A stretch of DNA of 64,000 nt. Origin: Prevotella histicola JCM 15637 = DNF00424 (GTDB lineage: Bacteria; Bacteroidota; Bacteroidia; Bacteroidales; Bacteroidaceae). The notes beneath the pieces were generated by a model that saw only the letters and a program-made list of their open reading frames with translations, did no database searches and had not been told where the DNA came from. Location of the stretch: contig NZ_BAJX01000008.1 of NCBI RefSeq assembly GCF_000613925.1, positions 58,901 to 122,900 on the forward strand, in the 5' to 3' direction. Numbering within the stretch: position 1 is the first letter of the stretch; each line of letters opens with the position of its first letter. This document shows, one piece after another, positions 31,244 to 41,734 of the stretch. The translations under genes were made by a program, and so were the position numbers.

Positions 31244-32008
31244 TTAGAGCCCGAACCGATAGCCTAAGGTGATGGCAAAGGTGCTGTTCTTCAGGTCTTT
31301 GTCATTCTTATCCTTCGTATCAGCAACCTTACTGATACCCCAAAGGTATCGGGCGTCAAGCTCAATGTTCTTATATGTGTAGGACAAACCTACAGGAATA
31401 GAGAAGACACAGCTATGCAGTTTGTCCTTAATGTCGGTATTGGACTTCTTAAAATGTGTCACACCATTATACTTTACCTCCTCGTTTGCTTTGGAACGTG
31501 CGCTTACCAGCACATCAGTCTGTATACCGAGCTTTGCTGTAAGGCCTTTCCATACATGTGCTTGAGCAAGAACTGGAATGCTGATGTAGTTCAGATCAGT
31601 TCTGAAATCAGTCAGATAGATATAGCTACCAGCGTTTCTGTCAAAGTCGATGTGGGCATTCTTGCCAATGACTTCAGTTATTCCCGTAGTGGATGGGTTA
31701 ACAGGAGAGAACTCAAAGTCATTTGTTGACTCTTTGATTGGTATTAATACTGCCGCATTTTCTTTGGCTCCCTGCATGTTATAGAACACGCCTAATGATA
31801 CTCCGAACAGCTTACTGAAGTTATATTCGGCATCTACACCAACGACAAAGCCAGCCTTCGGGCTGTAAGCTTCTTTGAGTTTACTACCTGAGAAGTCGGA
31901 GACGGTCATGCCAATACGTGGTGTAATGGTGAATTTACTGTTTGAGTTTTGTGCGTTTGTTACCCATGGTATGAGTGCTAGAGCTGCGATTAAGAATAAA
32001 TTTTTCAT
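31244..32008 (-). CDS. Porin-like outer-membrane beta-barrel protein
   Basis: 254 residues with a signal peptide (to TNAQ) and alternating beta-strands ending in TLGYRFGL, a terminal strand of barrel proteins. It fits the PorT/OMP_b-brl_2 type (ITPRIGMTVSDFSGSKL). Small barrels of this kind have mostly unknown roles. It stops 23 bp before the SprT-like gene, so both may share a transcript. Confidence 0.75.
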   Translation of the reverse strand: MKNLFLIAALALIPWVTNAQNSNSKFTITPRIGMTVSDFSGSKLKEAYSPKAGFVVGVDAEYNFSKLFGVSLGVFYNMQGAKENAAVLIPIKESTNDFEFSPVNPSTTGITEVIGKNAHIDFDRNAGSYIYLTDFRTDLNYISIPVLAQAHVWKGLTAKLGIQTDVLVSARSKANEEVKYNGVTHFKKSNTDIKDKLHSCVFSIPVGLSYTYKNIELDARYLWGISKVADTKDKNDKDLKNSTFAITLGYRFGL

Positions 32009-32160
32009 TGTTTGTATAAGCTTTTAGTTTGTTATTAATAAACTTTTGAGTATTGTTCGATAGACGTTTTAATGACACAAAGTTACGAAATTAATCATAG
32101 AACAGCAACTCTATGCTTGTTTTTCGGTATAGAGTAGGGGGTGATGATTGCATAAAACAA

Positions 32161-32188
32161 TAAAGGCAGACGTTATTGTCTGCCTTTA
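32161..32188 (-). terminator. Terminator after cdsA
   Basis: An 11-bp stem (TAAAGGCAGAC and complement) with a GTTATT loop, 45 bp past the cdsA stop, then TTGTTTTATG on the minus strand. Confidence 0.7.
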
Positions 32189-32232
32189 TGTGTGTTGTAT
32201 GTTATGTCTTAAGACTTTATAATGTATAGTCT

Positions 32233-33096
32233 TTAGAAGAGTGTCAGTGTGTAAAGATATACCACTGCAGCAGGTATTGCCATCAGTGAAGAGTCAAATC
32301 GGTCGAGCATTCCACCGTGTCCCGGTAGGATATTACCACTGTCTTTGATACCGAGTGTGCGTTTGAAGAGACTTTCAACAAGGTCGCCCCATGTACCGAA
32401 GACCACAACCACCAGTCCTAATCCTATCCATGCAGGAATGCTCAGCATATGTGGATCGGTGTCAGTATTGGTGAAATATCCGATAACTCCAGCAACAATC
32501 AATACAAGGAGTCCGCCTCCTATGCTTCCTTCCCAGCTCTTCTTAGGACTGATACGCGGGAATAACTTATGCTTACCGAATAGTGATCCACAGCAATAAG
32601 CACCTGTATCGTTCGTCCAAAGGAAGATAAATATACTCAAAGGTAGGAGCATATCAATCATGATCTCACCTCTTTCGTTTGTCTGGAAAGCAAGAATGTT
32701 GATCATAGAGAAGGGGAGAGCGAGATACATCTGTCCCAACATGGTGTATGCCCAGTTGTTGATTGGGTTCTCATTCTTGAGATAAAGCTCTGATACAAAC
32801 AGATAGATGATGGTCAGAATGTAAGGTACGAAGATGCTGAAGCCTTCTACGAACCCTAAACGATGCCCTGCTATTGCGAGGAAAAAGTAGACTCCAGCAA
32901 CGGTAGAGATGAACCGGTTGATCCTGACACCTTTTATTTCATTTACCAATCCTGTGTATTCCCAAAGGCTCATACCTGTGATGACGGCAAAAAGCACGAC
33001 CATATAATGTGGGCGAAGGAACCCTGCTACCATGATGGCAACGAAGAGTGCACCTGTAATAGCCCTGACTATTAAATTCTTTACTTTATCACTCAT
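32233..33096 (-). CDS. cdsA: Phosphatidate cytidylyltransferase
   Basis: 287 residues with about eight membrane helices and the CDS signature GDLVESLFKRTLGIKDSGNILPGHGG(M)LDRFDS near the C terminus. It makes CDP-diacylglycerol from CTP and phosphatidate, the precursor of membrane phospholipids. It lies 8 bp after the ftsH end in a rsfS-ftsH-cdsA order that is common in Bacteroidales. Confidence 0.95.
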   Translation of the reverse strand: MSDKVKNLIVRAITGALFVAIMVAGFLRPHYMVVLFAVITGMSLWEYTGLVNEIKGVRINRFISTVAGVYFFLAIAGHRLGFVEGFSIFVPYILTIIYLFVSELYLKNENPINNWAYTMLGQMYLALPFSMINILAFQTNERGEIMIDMLLPLSIFIFLWTNDTGAYCCGSLFGKHKLFPRISPKKSWEGSIGGGLLVLIVAGVIGYFTNTDTDPHMLSIPAWIGLGLVVVVFGTWGDLVESLFKRTLGIKDSGNILPGHGGMLDRFDSSLMAIPAAVVYLYTLTLF

Positions 33097-33104
33097 GATA
33101 GATT

Positions 33105-35170
33105 TTATTCTGCCGTATTGTTTGTTTCAGCCTCTTCAGACTGCTCTTTTGCTTCTTGAGCGAGCTTAGCCTCGTGTTCAGCCTGTGCCTTTTTCACCTC
33201 TTCGGGCATGTCTTCCAGCTTCGGTTGAGACTTCTCTTCCTGTTCCAGAAGTTCCTGTGTACGACTAACCCATGGACGTTTACCGAAGATCTCTTCAACA
33301 TCTTCAGCCATAATGACCTCACGTTCCACAAGAAGCTGTGCCAAACGGTTGTGACCTTCCTTGTGATCAAGCAGTATTTGCTTAGCACGATCGTACTGAT
33401 CGTTAATCATCTTCAGCACTTCTTCGTCAATAGTCTTTGCTGTTGTCTCTGAATAAGGCTTCTGGAAGTTGTATTCATCATTGTTATAATAGCAAATATT
33501 TGGCAGTCTGTCACTCATACCAGCGTATGCTATCATACCATAAGCGCTCTTTGTGGCACGCTCAAGGTCGTTCATAGCTCCCGTAGAGATATGACCTGTG
33601 AAGAGTTCTTCGGCTGCTCGCCCTCCTAAGAGTGAACACATCTCATCGAGCATCTGCTCTTTTGTCGTGATTGGACGCTCTTCTGGCAGATACCATGCGG
33701 CACCAAGCGCTTGTCCACGTGGTACTATACTTACTTTTACCAATGGATTTGCATGCTCACAGAACCAGCTAATGGTTGCATGACCAGCCTCATGGAGTGC
33801 TATTGTACGCTTCTCATCAGTTGTCATCACCTTGGTTTTCTTCTCCAAACCGCCGATGATACGGTCTACGGCATCAAGGAAGTCTTGCTTTGTAACCTCC
33901 TTGCTGTTGTGACGGGCAGCTATAAGAGCTGCTTCGTTACAGACATTGGCGATGTCAGCGCCTGAGAACCAGGTGTCTGACGCGCTAGAAGGTCGATGTC
34001 AAGGTCCTTGTGTAGCTTCAGATTGCGCATATGAACGAGGAAAATCTCCTTACGTTCAGGCAGGTCAGGGAGGTCAACGTGTATCTGACGGTCGAATCTT
34101 CCAGCACGAAGAAGAGCCTTGTCAAGCATATCAACACGGTTGGTTGCCGCAAGAACGATTACTCCTGAGTTCGTTCCGAAGCCATCCATCTCAGTTAAAA
34201 GGGCGTTGAGAGTGTTCTCTCTTTCATCGTTTCCACCCATAGCAGGGTTCTTTGAACGAGCACGACCAACGGCATCTATCTCATCAATGAAGATGATACA
34301 AGGTGATTTTTCCTTTGCTTGACGGAATACATCACGCACACGACTGGCACCAACACCCACAAACATCTCAACAAAGTCTGAACCACTCATGGAGAAGAAA
34401 GGTACACCTGCCTCGCCAGCAACAGCCTTTGCAAGCAGTGTTTTACCTGTTCCTGGGGGACCAATGAGCAATGCTCCCTTTGGTATTTTACCACCTAAAT
34501 CAGTGTATTTCTTTGGATTCTTGAGGAAGTCAACAATCTCTTGTACCTCTTGTTTAGCACCTGTCTGACCGGCAACATCCTTGAAAGTGATACCCATTTC
34601 GTTGGCTTTCTCATAGAGTTTGGCTTTTGATTTACCAACATTGAATACCCCGCCTGCTCCATTAACACCACTACTCATACGGCGCATGATGAAGTACCAG
34701 ATCGCAAAGATCAGTATCCATGGCCCAATAGAGAATAGGATGTCCATCAAACCACTATCCGACTTGTTCTCATAGCTATAGCTTGCTATCTTCTTGTGTG
34801 CTACAGCCTGATCCAAAAAGCTCTCTACTTTGTCAACAGAACCAATCTGTACGGTTACGTATGGTGCTGTTCCGACCTGGTCAGTACCGCTTTTGAAGAT
34901 GTCACGGATATGGTCTGGGCTGACGAACATGCGTAGCGTGTTATCATCTTTATTAATGATAACCTTCGTTCCATAGCCTTTCTCAACATATTGTTTGAAT
35001 GTTGTGTAGTCTCTATCTACGCCAGCGCTGGACGACATGAGGCCGTTTCCTCTGGCAAAGAATACTACTCCGAGTGCAATAATGACGAATATGTATAGCC
35101 AAGTCATGTTAAACTTTGGCATTTTCGGCATATTCGGCTTGTTGTTGGAGTTTGAATTGTCCATATTCAA
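33105..35170 (-). CDS. ftsH: ATP-dependent zinc metalloprotease FtsH (single-base frameshift)
   Basis: Two membrane segments (about 15-30 and 145-165) flank a periplasmic domain. The AAA domain has Walker A GPPGTGKT and Walker B IIFIDEID, with SRH arginines in [16 protein letters not shown] sequence ([12 protein letters not shown]). The protease part has HEAGH. The frame breaks at 33967-33968, where GGTTTCTC would be expected and one T is missing; restoring it gives [18 protein letters not shown] and links both halves to about 690 residues. FtsH degrades misfolded membrane proteins and is normally essential or nearly so, so the break is probably a sequence error. Confidence 0.95.
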
Positions 35171-35216
35171 GTTTTGTTTTGTTTCTAAAAAAGTGATGAC
35201 TAAACCCTCTGTCGGC

Positions 35217-35576
35217 TTATTCTATATCTGGTAGATATGTCAGTTTGGCGTCTTCCCAGAGATGTTCGAGGTCATAGAACTCACGGACTTCAGGAAGGAA
35301 GATGTGGACAATGACATCTACGAAGTCTATTGCTACCCACTGATTATTGCCAAGGCCGGCACAATTGACAGCCTTCTCGCCAGCATTTTCGCGTACATAG
35401 TCGCTTACAGACTCTGCTATTGCTTCTACTTGTTGCGGAGAATTACCCTGACAGATAATGAAGTTGCGGCAGATTGTACCATCAATCTTGGATAAATCTG
35501 CAATAACTATGCCACGTCCTTTTTTATCTTGAATGCCTTTTGTTACTAACTCTACTAATTTCTTTGTCTCTTCCAT
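35217..35576 (-). CDS. rsfS: Ribosomal silencing factor RsfS
   Basis: 119 residues with the family features [34 protein letters not shown] and [20 protein letters not shown], then [13 protein letters not shown]. RsfS binds ribosomal protein L14 and blocks subunit joining when nutrients are short. It is the first gene of the rsfS-ftsH-cdsA unit. Confidence 0.95.
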   Translation of the reverse strand: MEETKKLVELVTKGIQDKKGRGIVIADLSKIDGTICRNFIICQGNSPQQVEAIAESVSDYVRENAGEKAVNCAGLGNNQWVAIDFVDVIVHIFLPEVREFYDLEHLWEDAKLTYLPDIE

Positions 35577-36122
35577 TAAGTTTCTTTATGTTATATGAGT
35601 TGCAAAGGTAAGGGAAAAGCGATGAAGAGCAAAATAAATTGGTTCTTATTTTGTATTTATAAGGGTGTGTAATCGTTATTATAAAATGTTGCTGTCGGGA
35701 GATTTTAAACTGTATGAAACTATCTTCCGGATGGTATTAAACAATTTGCTACCTATTGTTCTGCAAGGAATATTTCCTCAATAATCGAGTAATTATTGTT
35801 CAGCAGTGGGACTTTTAACTGTCTTCCGACTGAAAATAGCTCTCATGATTGTAGTCTCTTGTATGGTGTTTAGCCCTTAGCACGGTTGGTGCGGGGCATC
35901 AACTCCATTGGTGTTAAGCCTCAGCACTATATGTGCTAGGCTTCCGCACATAATCATAAAACGTACGAGTGTATGCGGATCTGACATTATCAAAGACGTA
36001 ATAAGGCATTATTGACCAACAGAAATGAAATAGAATCGCTGGTCAGTAATAGCTCAAAGAGCTGCATAGGAAGCCATAATGCCCTAAATTCTTACTGGTA
36101 ATGAAAAAAAACAGTAAAAGTT
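35577..36122. other. Intergenic stretch before tRNA-Gln
   Basis: No ORF is credible. It holds a class V array at 35879-35955; otherwise I see nothing beyond AT-rich DNA and weak direct repeats. Confidence 0.5.
35879..35955. repeat. Class V 22-bp array, copy 1
   Basis: Units start at 35879, 35901, 35923 and 35945. The best core is AGCACTATATGTGCT; others are half-matches such as AGCACGGTTGGTGC. Confidence 0.75.
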
Positions 36123-36152
36123 TTGTGAGTTCAGGAAAAAGCTGTAACTTTG
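36123..36152 (+). promoter_or_regulatory. Promoter of tRNA-Gln
   Basis: TTG 36123-36125, 19-bp spacer, TAACTTTG 36145-36152, 33 bp upstream of the mature tRNA. Confidence 0.7.
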
Positions 36153-36185
36153 CACTCGCAATTCAATTATGGGTTGTTTGGTCAT

Positions 36186-36256
36186 TGGGATATGGTGTAA
36201 TGGTAACACTACAGATTCTGGTCCTGTCATTCCTGGTTCGAATCCGGGTATCCCAA
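36186..36256 (+). tRNA. tRNA-Gln (anticodon CTG)
   Basis: Acceptor TGGGATA pairs with TATCCCA. The D arm is GTGTAATGGTAACAC, the anticodon loop TTCTGGT with CTG at 34-36, and the T arm CCTGG-TTCGAAT-CCGGG. Pair 31-39 is A-C, otherwise the cloverleaf closes well. CCA is not encoded. CTG reads only CAG, so a TTG-anticodon tRNA-Gln must exist elsewhere. Confidence 0.92.
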
Positions 36257-36264
36257 CAGAGTAA

Positions 36265-36295
36265 AGAGAGTTGATTTTTTTCGACTCTCTTTTTT
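36265..36295 (+). terminator. Terminator of tRNA-Gln
   Basis: Stem AGAGAGTTGA with TCGACTCTCT (one G-T pair), T6 loop, then five T. Starts 9 bp after the tRNA. Confidence 0.85.
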
Positions 36296-36358
36296 GTTTT
36301 CTTATCTATAAGATTACAGATTACATGTTTTTTGTTAATATATTATTGTTATAAACAG

Positions 36359-36745
36359 ATGAAAAAAGTTTTTTTAGCATTGTTGGCTGTATTGGGATTC
36401 CAAGTAAATGCAGCCGCTCAGAATAGCTTTGAGAATGTTGATGTTGAGCATTTCGAGAGAATTATTAAGTCAGATTCTGTTCAAATAGTGGACGTTCGTA
36501 CTCCAGAAGAGTATGCTTCAGGGCATATTGCAGGTGCTTTGAATTTGAATGTACAGGATTCTACTTTTAAGAGTCAGGCACTTGCGAAGTTGGATAAGGC
36601 TCGTCCTTGTGCTGTTTATTGTCGTTCTGGGAAACGTTCGGCTCTTGCTGCATCAATATTGGCAGCTGAAGGGATGAAAGTAACCAATCTTTTGGGCGGC
36701 ATTATAGCATGGGTTGAGGCTGGAAAGCCTACCACAAAGGATTAA
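36359..36745 (+). CDS. Exported rhodanese-like sulfurtransferase domain protein
   Basis: 128 residues from ATG 36359, which gives a signal peptide (MKKVFLALLAVLGFQVNAAAQ); the frame opens 27 bp earlier. One rhodanese domain with VQIVDVRTPEEYASGHIAGA and the active-site loop VYCRSGKRSA. The Cys is present, so sulfur transfer or a thiol-redox role is possible. The natural substrate is unknown. Stands alone with a terminator about 205 bp downstream. Confidence 0.88.
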   Translation: MKKVFLALLAVLGFQVNAAAQNSFENVDVEHFERIIKSDSVQIVDVRTPEEYASGHIAGALNLNVQDSTFKSQALAKLDKARPCAVYCRSGKRSALAASILAAEGMKVTNLLGGIIAWVEAGKPTTKD

Positions 36746-36951
36746 TATGTTGCTGATATAGTATCTCTAAGCCTAATACATATATTATAATGTGTGTTGA
36801 GATTTAGGGCTAAGGCATGTCTGAAAGGGGTGGGTCGTAGCTCCTGTGTAGGTCTGGAGATATATAAAGTGAATATGACAGTCCTATTGTCAGTATGCAA
36901 TAGGAGGTGTTGTTTGTTAGAATACGCTTCTGTTAATAGGCAGAAACGAAG

Positions 36952-36990
36952 AAAGGGACAGTTCTTTTAACGAACTGTCCCTTTTCTTTT
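36952..36990 (+). terminator. Bidirectional-type terminator
   Basis: Perfect 13-bp stem (AAAGGGACAGTTC) with a 7-nt loop and a T-rich tail. It lies between the convergent rhodanese and DUF349 genes. Confidence 0.8.
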
Positions 36991-37051
36991 TCATTATGAT
37001 TGGCTATAAAATAGCTCTAACTTGTCTTGTTTTTGATGATAGAACAGAATG

Positions 37052-38947
37052 TTACTTGTTCTCTGCATCAATCGCTTTTATCTTCTGTTTCACCTCTTCC
37101 ATATCGTCTTTCAACTTCTGGATACGGCGATTCATATCATCAATAAGGCTGTTTCCTTTCTTTGAACTGATGTTTAAGAAGCCCAGATTGTTCTCATAAG
37201 TGTTGATTTCCTGCTTCAATTGTTCAAAGCGACGCATGAGTTTACCGCGCTCATTATCGAGTGCATCAGCCCCACGGTCGGCAACTTTCTTCAGATTGTT
37301 GCGGAAATTATCAACGCGTTTGCGTGCAGCACTGATGTGAAGGTCTTTATATAGCTTGTCTAAAACCTCATGATAATCCTTATATAGCTTGTCTTTCTCC
37401 TTGTAAGGAACGTGCCCAATCTTATTATATTGGTCTGTTAGCTGTTGTACTTTTTCCTGTACTCCTTCTTTAGCAGACTCTGCGAGCTCCTTTAATTGTG
37501 CTATAATCTCATTCTTTTTGCTCAAGTTCTCACGCTCTTCGTTGTGAGAATCAGCATGAACAGCATTACGTGCTTCAAAGAAATGGTTGCATGCTGCAAG
37601 GAAATCATTCCATAGTTGGTCACCAATCTTCTTAGGAACCATGCCGATAGTCTTCCATTCTTTTTGCAAAGCAATGAGCTTATCTGATGTTGCTTTCCAT
37701 TCAGTAGAGTTGGTAAGGGCTTGTGCTTTCTCAACAAGAGCCTTCTTTTTCTCTGTATTCTCAGCAAACTGGGCTTTCATTTCTTTGAAGAATTCACCTT
37801 TACGGTTGAAGAATTCATCACAAGCAGCACGGAAACGTTCGAAGATTTTGACGTTCATCTTCTGTGGAGCAAAGCCTATACCTTTCCATTCTTGCTGTAT
37901 ACCGATAATCTCTTTCGTACGTTTTTCCCAGTCAGATGCCGACTTATTCTCCTGTTTTGCTAGTTCTTCAACCTTCTCACAGAGTGCAGTTTTCTTCGTA
38001 AGGTTCTCCTCTTCACGGCTACGAAGAGCCTCAAAGTGCTGTTGATGACGCTTATTTATAACTGTACTGGCTGCTTTGAAGCGTGTCCAAACCTGTTCTC
38101 TGAGGTCTTTTGCTACTGGTCCCGTCTCGCGATATTCCTGATGTAGCTCCTGTAACTGGTGGAAAGCACTGATAATATCTTCTTCATCCGCCAGCTTTTC
38201 GGCTGCTTCACAGAGCTTAGTCTTCTTTTCTAGATTCTTTTTGAAGTCATATTCGCGTGCTTCTCGGTTGAGATTGAGCAAGTCATAGAACTGTTCTACG
38301 TAGAGTTGATAGTTACGCCACAGTTCATTTGCCTTCTCTGCAGGGATCGTTTTTATCTCCTTCCATTCCTGTTGTAGGGCTTTTAACTCTGGGAAGTTCT
38401 TGTTTGCTTCCTCAGGTGTTGTCGCCATACCTTTTATTTTCTCTATGATTGCTTCCTTCTTCTTTAGGTTTTCTTGCTTTTCTTCCTCAAGTGCAAGGAA
38501 TGCTTTTTGTCTTTTCTCTTTGATGATGGTCATCTCCGCCTTAAAGGATTCCTCATCCTCATCAGGTAAAACCTGATATTTCTCAGGGTCACCACCAGCT
38601 TCAAGATATGCTTTTTGCTGTGCTTCACGGTCTGCGAAATGAAGCTTATAGAACGCAGTCTTTAAGTGATCGATCTCTGCTTTGACAGGGTTTTCATCAC
38701 TATCAACGATAGCTTTCAGGCGTTCTAATATTTCTTTTTTGCTGCTGTACACCTTAGCTGCGAGGTTTTCTATCTCGTTTTTAGGCTGTGTTTCAGCTGG
38801 TTCGTTCAGATTTTCGGCTGCAGTTTCAGCAGTTTCAGCCTTTACTTCGGCCTTATCACCTGTAGATGTGGCATTACTTGTTGCTTCTTCTGGCAGCTTT
38901 ACTTCTTCTACACCCTGATTAAGGGTTTTCTCTTGAGAGTCTATCAT
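37052..38947 (-). CDS. DUF349 domain protein
   Basis: 631 residues, highly charged and almost entirely helical. DUF349 repeats recur with the pattern L..EWK.IG..P.....LW..F (for example KALQQEWKEIKTIPAEKANELW and KLIALQKEWKTIGMVPKKIGDQLW). The N-terminal 60 residues are Glu/Ala-rich and disordered. Cytoplasmic coiled-coil protein; its function in Bacteroidota is not established. Confidence 0.88.
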   Translation of the reverse strand: MIDSQEKTLNQGVEEVKLPEEATSNATSTGDKAEVKAETAETAAENLNEPAETQPKNEIENLAAKVYSSKKEILERLKAIVDSDENPVKAEIDHLKTAFYKLHFADREAQQKAYLEAGGDPEKYQVLPDEDEESFKAEMTIIKEKRQKAFLALEEEKQENLKKKEAIIEKIKGMATTPEEANKNFPELKALQQEWKEIKTIPAEKANELWRNYQLYVEQFYDLLNLNREAREYDFKKNLEKKTKLCEAAEKLADEEDIISAFHQLQELHQEYRETGPVAKDLREQVWTRFKAASTVINKRHQQHFEALRSREEENLTKKTALCEKVEELAKQENKSASDWEKRTKEIIGIQQEWKGIGFAPQKMNVKIFERFRAACDEFFNRKGEFFKEMKAQFAENTEKKKALVEKAQALTNSTEWKATSDKLIALQKEWKTIGMVPKKIGDQLWNDFLAACNHFFEARNAVHADSHNEERENLSKKNEIIAQLKELAESAKEGVQEKVQQLTDQYNKIGHVPYKEKDKLYKDYHEVLDKLYKDLHISAARKRVDNFRNNLKKVADRGADALDNERGKLMRRFEQLKQEINTYENNLGFLNISSKKGNSLIDDMNRRIQKLKDDMEEVKQKIKAIDAENK

Positions 38948-39105
38948 TTCACTTTTTGTTTGTGATTCGGGTTTTTCCGTATTTGGAATGACGGTCAGTA
39001 GTTGTCGTATTATTACTGATTATCACTCTGTATCATATCATTTGCAAACTTAGATAAAAAGTTTGAATATACCTAATTTTACTTTATCTTTTTTCATTTC
39101 TGTGC

Positions 39106-40032
39106 TTAAAGCAGGCGTTTACGTCGTAGATACCACCATGAAACTCCAGATACTATGAATGACATGAGCAATGCTATGGGGAATCCCAATGGGTTATCTT
39201 CCATTCCATTGACGAGGTTCATACCAAAGAGGGAGGATATAAGGGTAGGCAACATCATGATGATTGATACCGAAGTAAGCGTACGCATCACGGTATTCAT
39301 GTTGTTATTAATGATGCTTGAGTAGGTATCCATCGTTGATTCCAAGATGTCCGAGTAGATACTTGTCGTCTCACGTGCCTGCGACATCTCAATGTTTACG
39401 TCTTCAATGAGGTCGGCATCCAACTCATCGACCTGTAATTTGAACTTCAGTTTTGCCAAAAGATTCTCATTACCACGGATAGATGTGATGAAATAAGTGA
39501 GTGAATCCTGCAGACGACTCAGTCCGATAAGACTCTCATTGTTGACATCTTTATCAAGATTACGCTTTGATTTTTCTATAAGAGTACTGATTTGTTTCAG
39601 ACGTTTCAGATACCATACTGCAGAAGAGAGGAAGAGTCTGAAGATAAGGTCTACATAATCAGTGAATCCCACACCGCGTTTCTGCTGGTAACTAACGAAG
39701 TCGAGCATCATATTTGTCTCAAAATTACACACGGTAATCGTAACATCTTTTTTGTGGATGATACCTAATGGCACCGTGGTGTAAGGCGTACGTGAGCGTA
39801 TTTCCTTAACGTATGGTATACGAAGGATGATAAGCATCCATCCATCATCGTATTCATAACGGGCACGCTCATCGGTATCGCTGATGTCCGAGAGGAAGTA
39901 ATCAGGGATATGAAATGTATCTTCGAGTTCTTGTTGATCCTGTTCTGTCGGGCAAGTAACTTGAATCCAGCAGTTAGGCTGCCACTCTTTAATGGTATTC
40001 AGGTTACCGCTAATGTTCCAATATGTTTTCAT
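39106..40032 (-). CDS. corA: CorA-type magnesium transporter
   Basis: 308 residues: a cytoplasmic alpha/beta domain and long helix, then two membrane helices at about 250-270 and 280-300, with the CorA signature GMN (FGMNLVNGMEDN) between them. It ends in the basic tail YLRRKRLL. CorA pentamers import Mg2+ (also Co2+ or Ni2+). Stands alone. Confidence 0.93.
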   Translation of the reverse strand: MKTYWNISGNLNTIKEWQPNCWIQVTCPTEQDQQELEDTFHIPDYFLSDISDTDERARYEYDDGWMLIILRIPYVKEIRSRTPYTTVPLGIIHKKDVTITVCNFETNMMLDFVSYQQKRGVGFTDYVDLIFRLFLSSAVWYLKRLKQISTLIEKSKRNLDKDVNNESLIGLSRLQDSLTYFITSIRGNENLLAKLKFKLQVDELDADLIEDVNIEMSQARETTSIYSDILESTMDTYSSIINNNMNTVMRTLTSVSIIMMLPTLISSLFGMNLVNGMEDNPLGFPIALLMSFIVSGVSWWYLRRKRLL

Positions 40033-40234
40033 TTGCTAATCTCCAAAAGTTAAGATAGGTAGTGGGGATTAGCAATCTTATTGCAATCCTCACGCCTACA
40101 GATTGAAATTTTCCGCGTGATAATCGTCCATTTAATAATTAAATATTGGTTTCGTGTGTGCAAAATTAGGTAAAAATTTCCGTTATGGCAAACAAAATTG
40201 TAAGTTTTTGCCCTTTGGAAAAGGGGTAGAGAGA

Positions 40235-40271
40235 ATCAGGGGAGTCCGCCTTTTCTTTGGCTTCCCCTGAT
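40235..40271 (-). terminator. Hairpin after the BPL-N protein gene
   Basis: Arms ATCAGGGGA and TCCCCTGAT enclose an imperfect inner stem, about 54 bp past the stop at 40325. Confidence 0.55.
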
Positions 40272-40324
40272 GTTCTGTATACTTTTCTATGGTGTGTTTG
40301 AATCTGTTTTCTGCGTATATTATA

Positions 40325-41455
40325 CTATTTTGCAGGCAGAAGGTCTTGCAAACTCTTCAGATAAATCTTCATTTGCTTCTTGGTTTGTGGGTCGCGTTCT
40401 GCTTTGCAAGCTGCCTCAAGGTCGTTGAGGAAGGGGAGATAATCAGTCTCTGCTATGAATTTTGCAGTCCGAATCCTTACGTCAGCATTGTTGTCAAAAA
40501 GCAAACCTTGCACCCATCGTTTGGCTTCCCATGACCTACATTGCTGTAACCAGTCGAGTGCTGCAATCTTTTCTTGTGGTGTTCCGTAAAGGAATGTGTA
40601 GTAATAGTTATGCTCTTTCTTCAGGTCTGCCTTCGTCATGAGTATCTCTCGGTTGTATAAATCGGGGTTAATGACTCTTTTTGAGTAAGAGATAATGGGC
40701 ATTTTCAGCGTCCATCGTACCATTCTTGGTATCATCCACATCATTCCTGGTGTGGCTTCAGGATGTGAGATACTACTGAACACACGTCCTTTCCCGTATT
40801 CATTGGCGATAAAGAATGGGCGATTGGTAGTCATGTTGGCTGGTGCGTTGCCTTCTTCATGCACGTCGGTTAGCATTGTTGCCATGGTTTTGTAAGGGAG
40901 TGGTAGACTGTCACTCTTCACAAGTACGGGACCTTCATAGTACATCACATATGATTTCTCTCTGCCAGCAAGTTCCGGGAAGAGTTTCTTACCCTCATCT
41001 GTGAGTGAAAAAGCTGATATTCCATGTCCACGGTTATCATGTTCGATGTCTATAGCCTTTGCTCCGTTGATGTGCATGCAGGCATAATTAGGTGTATCTG
41101 TGAACAGATAGGCTCCGGCACAGATTCCAACTGCTCCCTTTCCCGACCTTATGAAGGCTCTGATCCGGTCCATATTCTCTCCTCCGAGGTTCATATATTC
41201 CGTTGTTCCTCCACCACCTGGGATGATGATAGCGTCTAAATTGTTGAGTACTCCGTTGGAAATGTCACTGGTGGAGATACCTTGTACGGTCATGTCTGGG
41301 TCCATTTGAATGGAGGCAATGGTCTCCCAGATACATGTTTGTGCTGCTCCGTTTCCAGTGAATACACCCACACGTACCTTCTTGTCTCCTTTTGCAGCCC
41401 ATGTACTGAGTACAGTCAGGCACATAAAGACGGTAAAAATGATCTTTCGTAGCAT
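40325..41455 (-). CDS. Exported BPL-N domain (amidotransferase-like) protein
   Basis: 376 residues from ATG 41455, which gives a signal peptide (MLRKIIFTVFMCLTVLSTWAA); the frame opens 63 bp earlier. A glutamine-amidotransferase-like fold is shown by VRVGVFTGNGAAQTC, IIIPGGGGTTEYM and the nucleophile elbow GAVGICAGAYLF. This matches the biotin-protein-ligase N-terminal domain family. A His appears in SISHPEATPG. The C-terminal 100 residues are helical. Function unknown; the exported location argues against a biotin ligase. Confidence 0.8.
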   Translation of the reverse strand: MLRKIIFTVFMCLTVLSTWAAKGDKKVRVGVFTGNGAAQTCIWETIASIQMDPDMTVQGISTSDISNGVLNNLDAIIIPGGGGTTEYMNLGGENMDRIRAFIRSGKGAVGICAGAYLFTDTPNYACMHINGAKAIDIEHDNRGHGISAFSLTDEGKKLFPELAGREKSYVMYYEGPVLVKSDSLPLPYKTMATMLTDVHEEGNAPANMTTNRPFFIANEYGKGRVFSSISHPEATPGMMWMIPRMVRWTLKMPIISYSKRVINPDLYNREILMTKADLKKEHNYYYTFLYGTPQEKIAALDWLQQCRSWEAKRWVQGLLFDNNADVRIRTAKFIAETDYLPFLNDLEAACKAERDPQTKKQMKIYLKSLQDLLPAK

Positions 41456-41734
41456 AGCTTTTGTTTTTAGTTTGTATTTCTTTTGATAGTCAGATGTCTT
41501 CATGATATGCGTAAACATATCTCTGGCAAAGATACAATTATTTTCTTATATTAATGGTTCTCCGTGTATTTATTGACCTCTAATTATTCTTTTTAAGTTT
41601 ATGGGTTAAGGTCTGTAGGAGGCATGGTGGGATATTTAAGTGAATGTTCGTGGTGATATAGGAGATGGAAAATAATATTACATAATTTCTGTCCTTTCCG
41701 TTTACATTATAAGGTATAATGTCTTTTTTGTGGC

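Noticed and set aside
33920..33970. Programmed frameshift or two-gene split of ftsH
   Set aside because: No slippery heptamer or stimulating hairpin is evident, FtsH is one polypeptide in bacteria, and six other genes show the same single-base loss.
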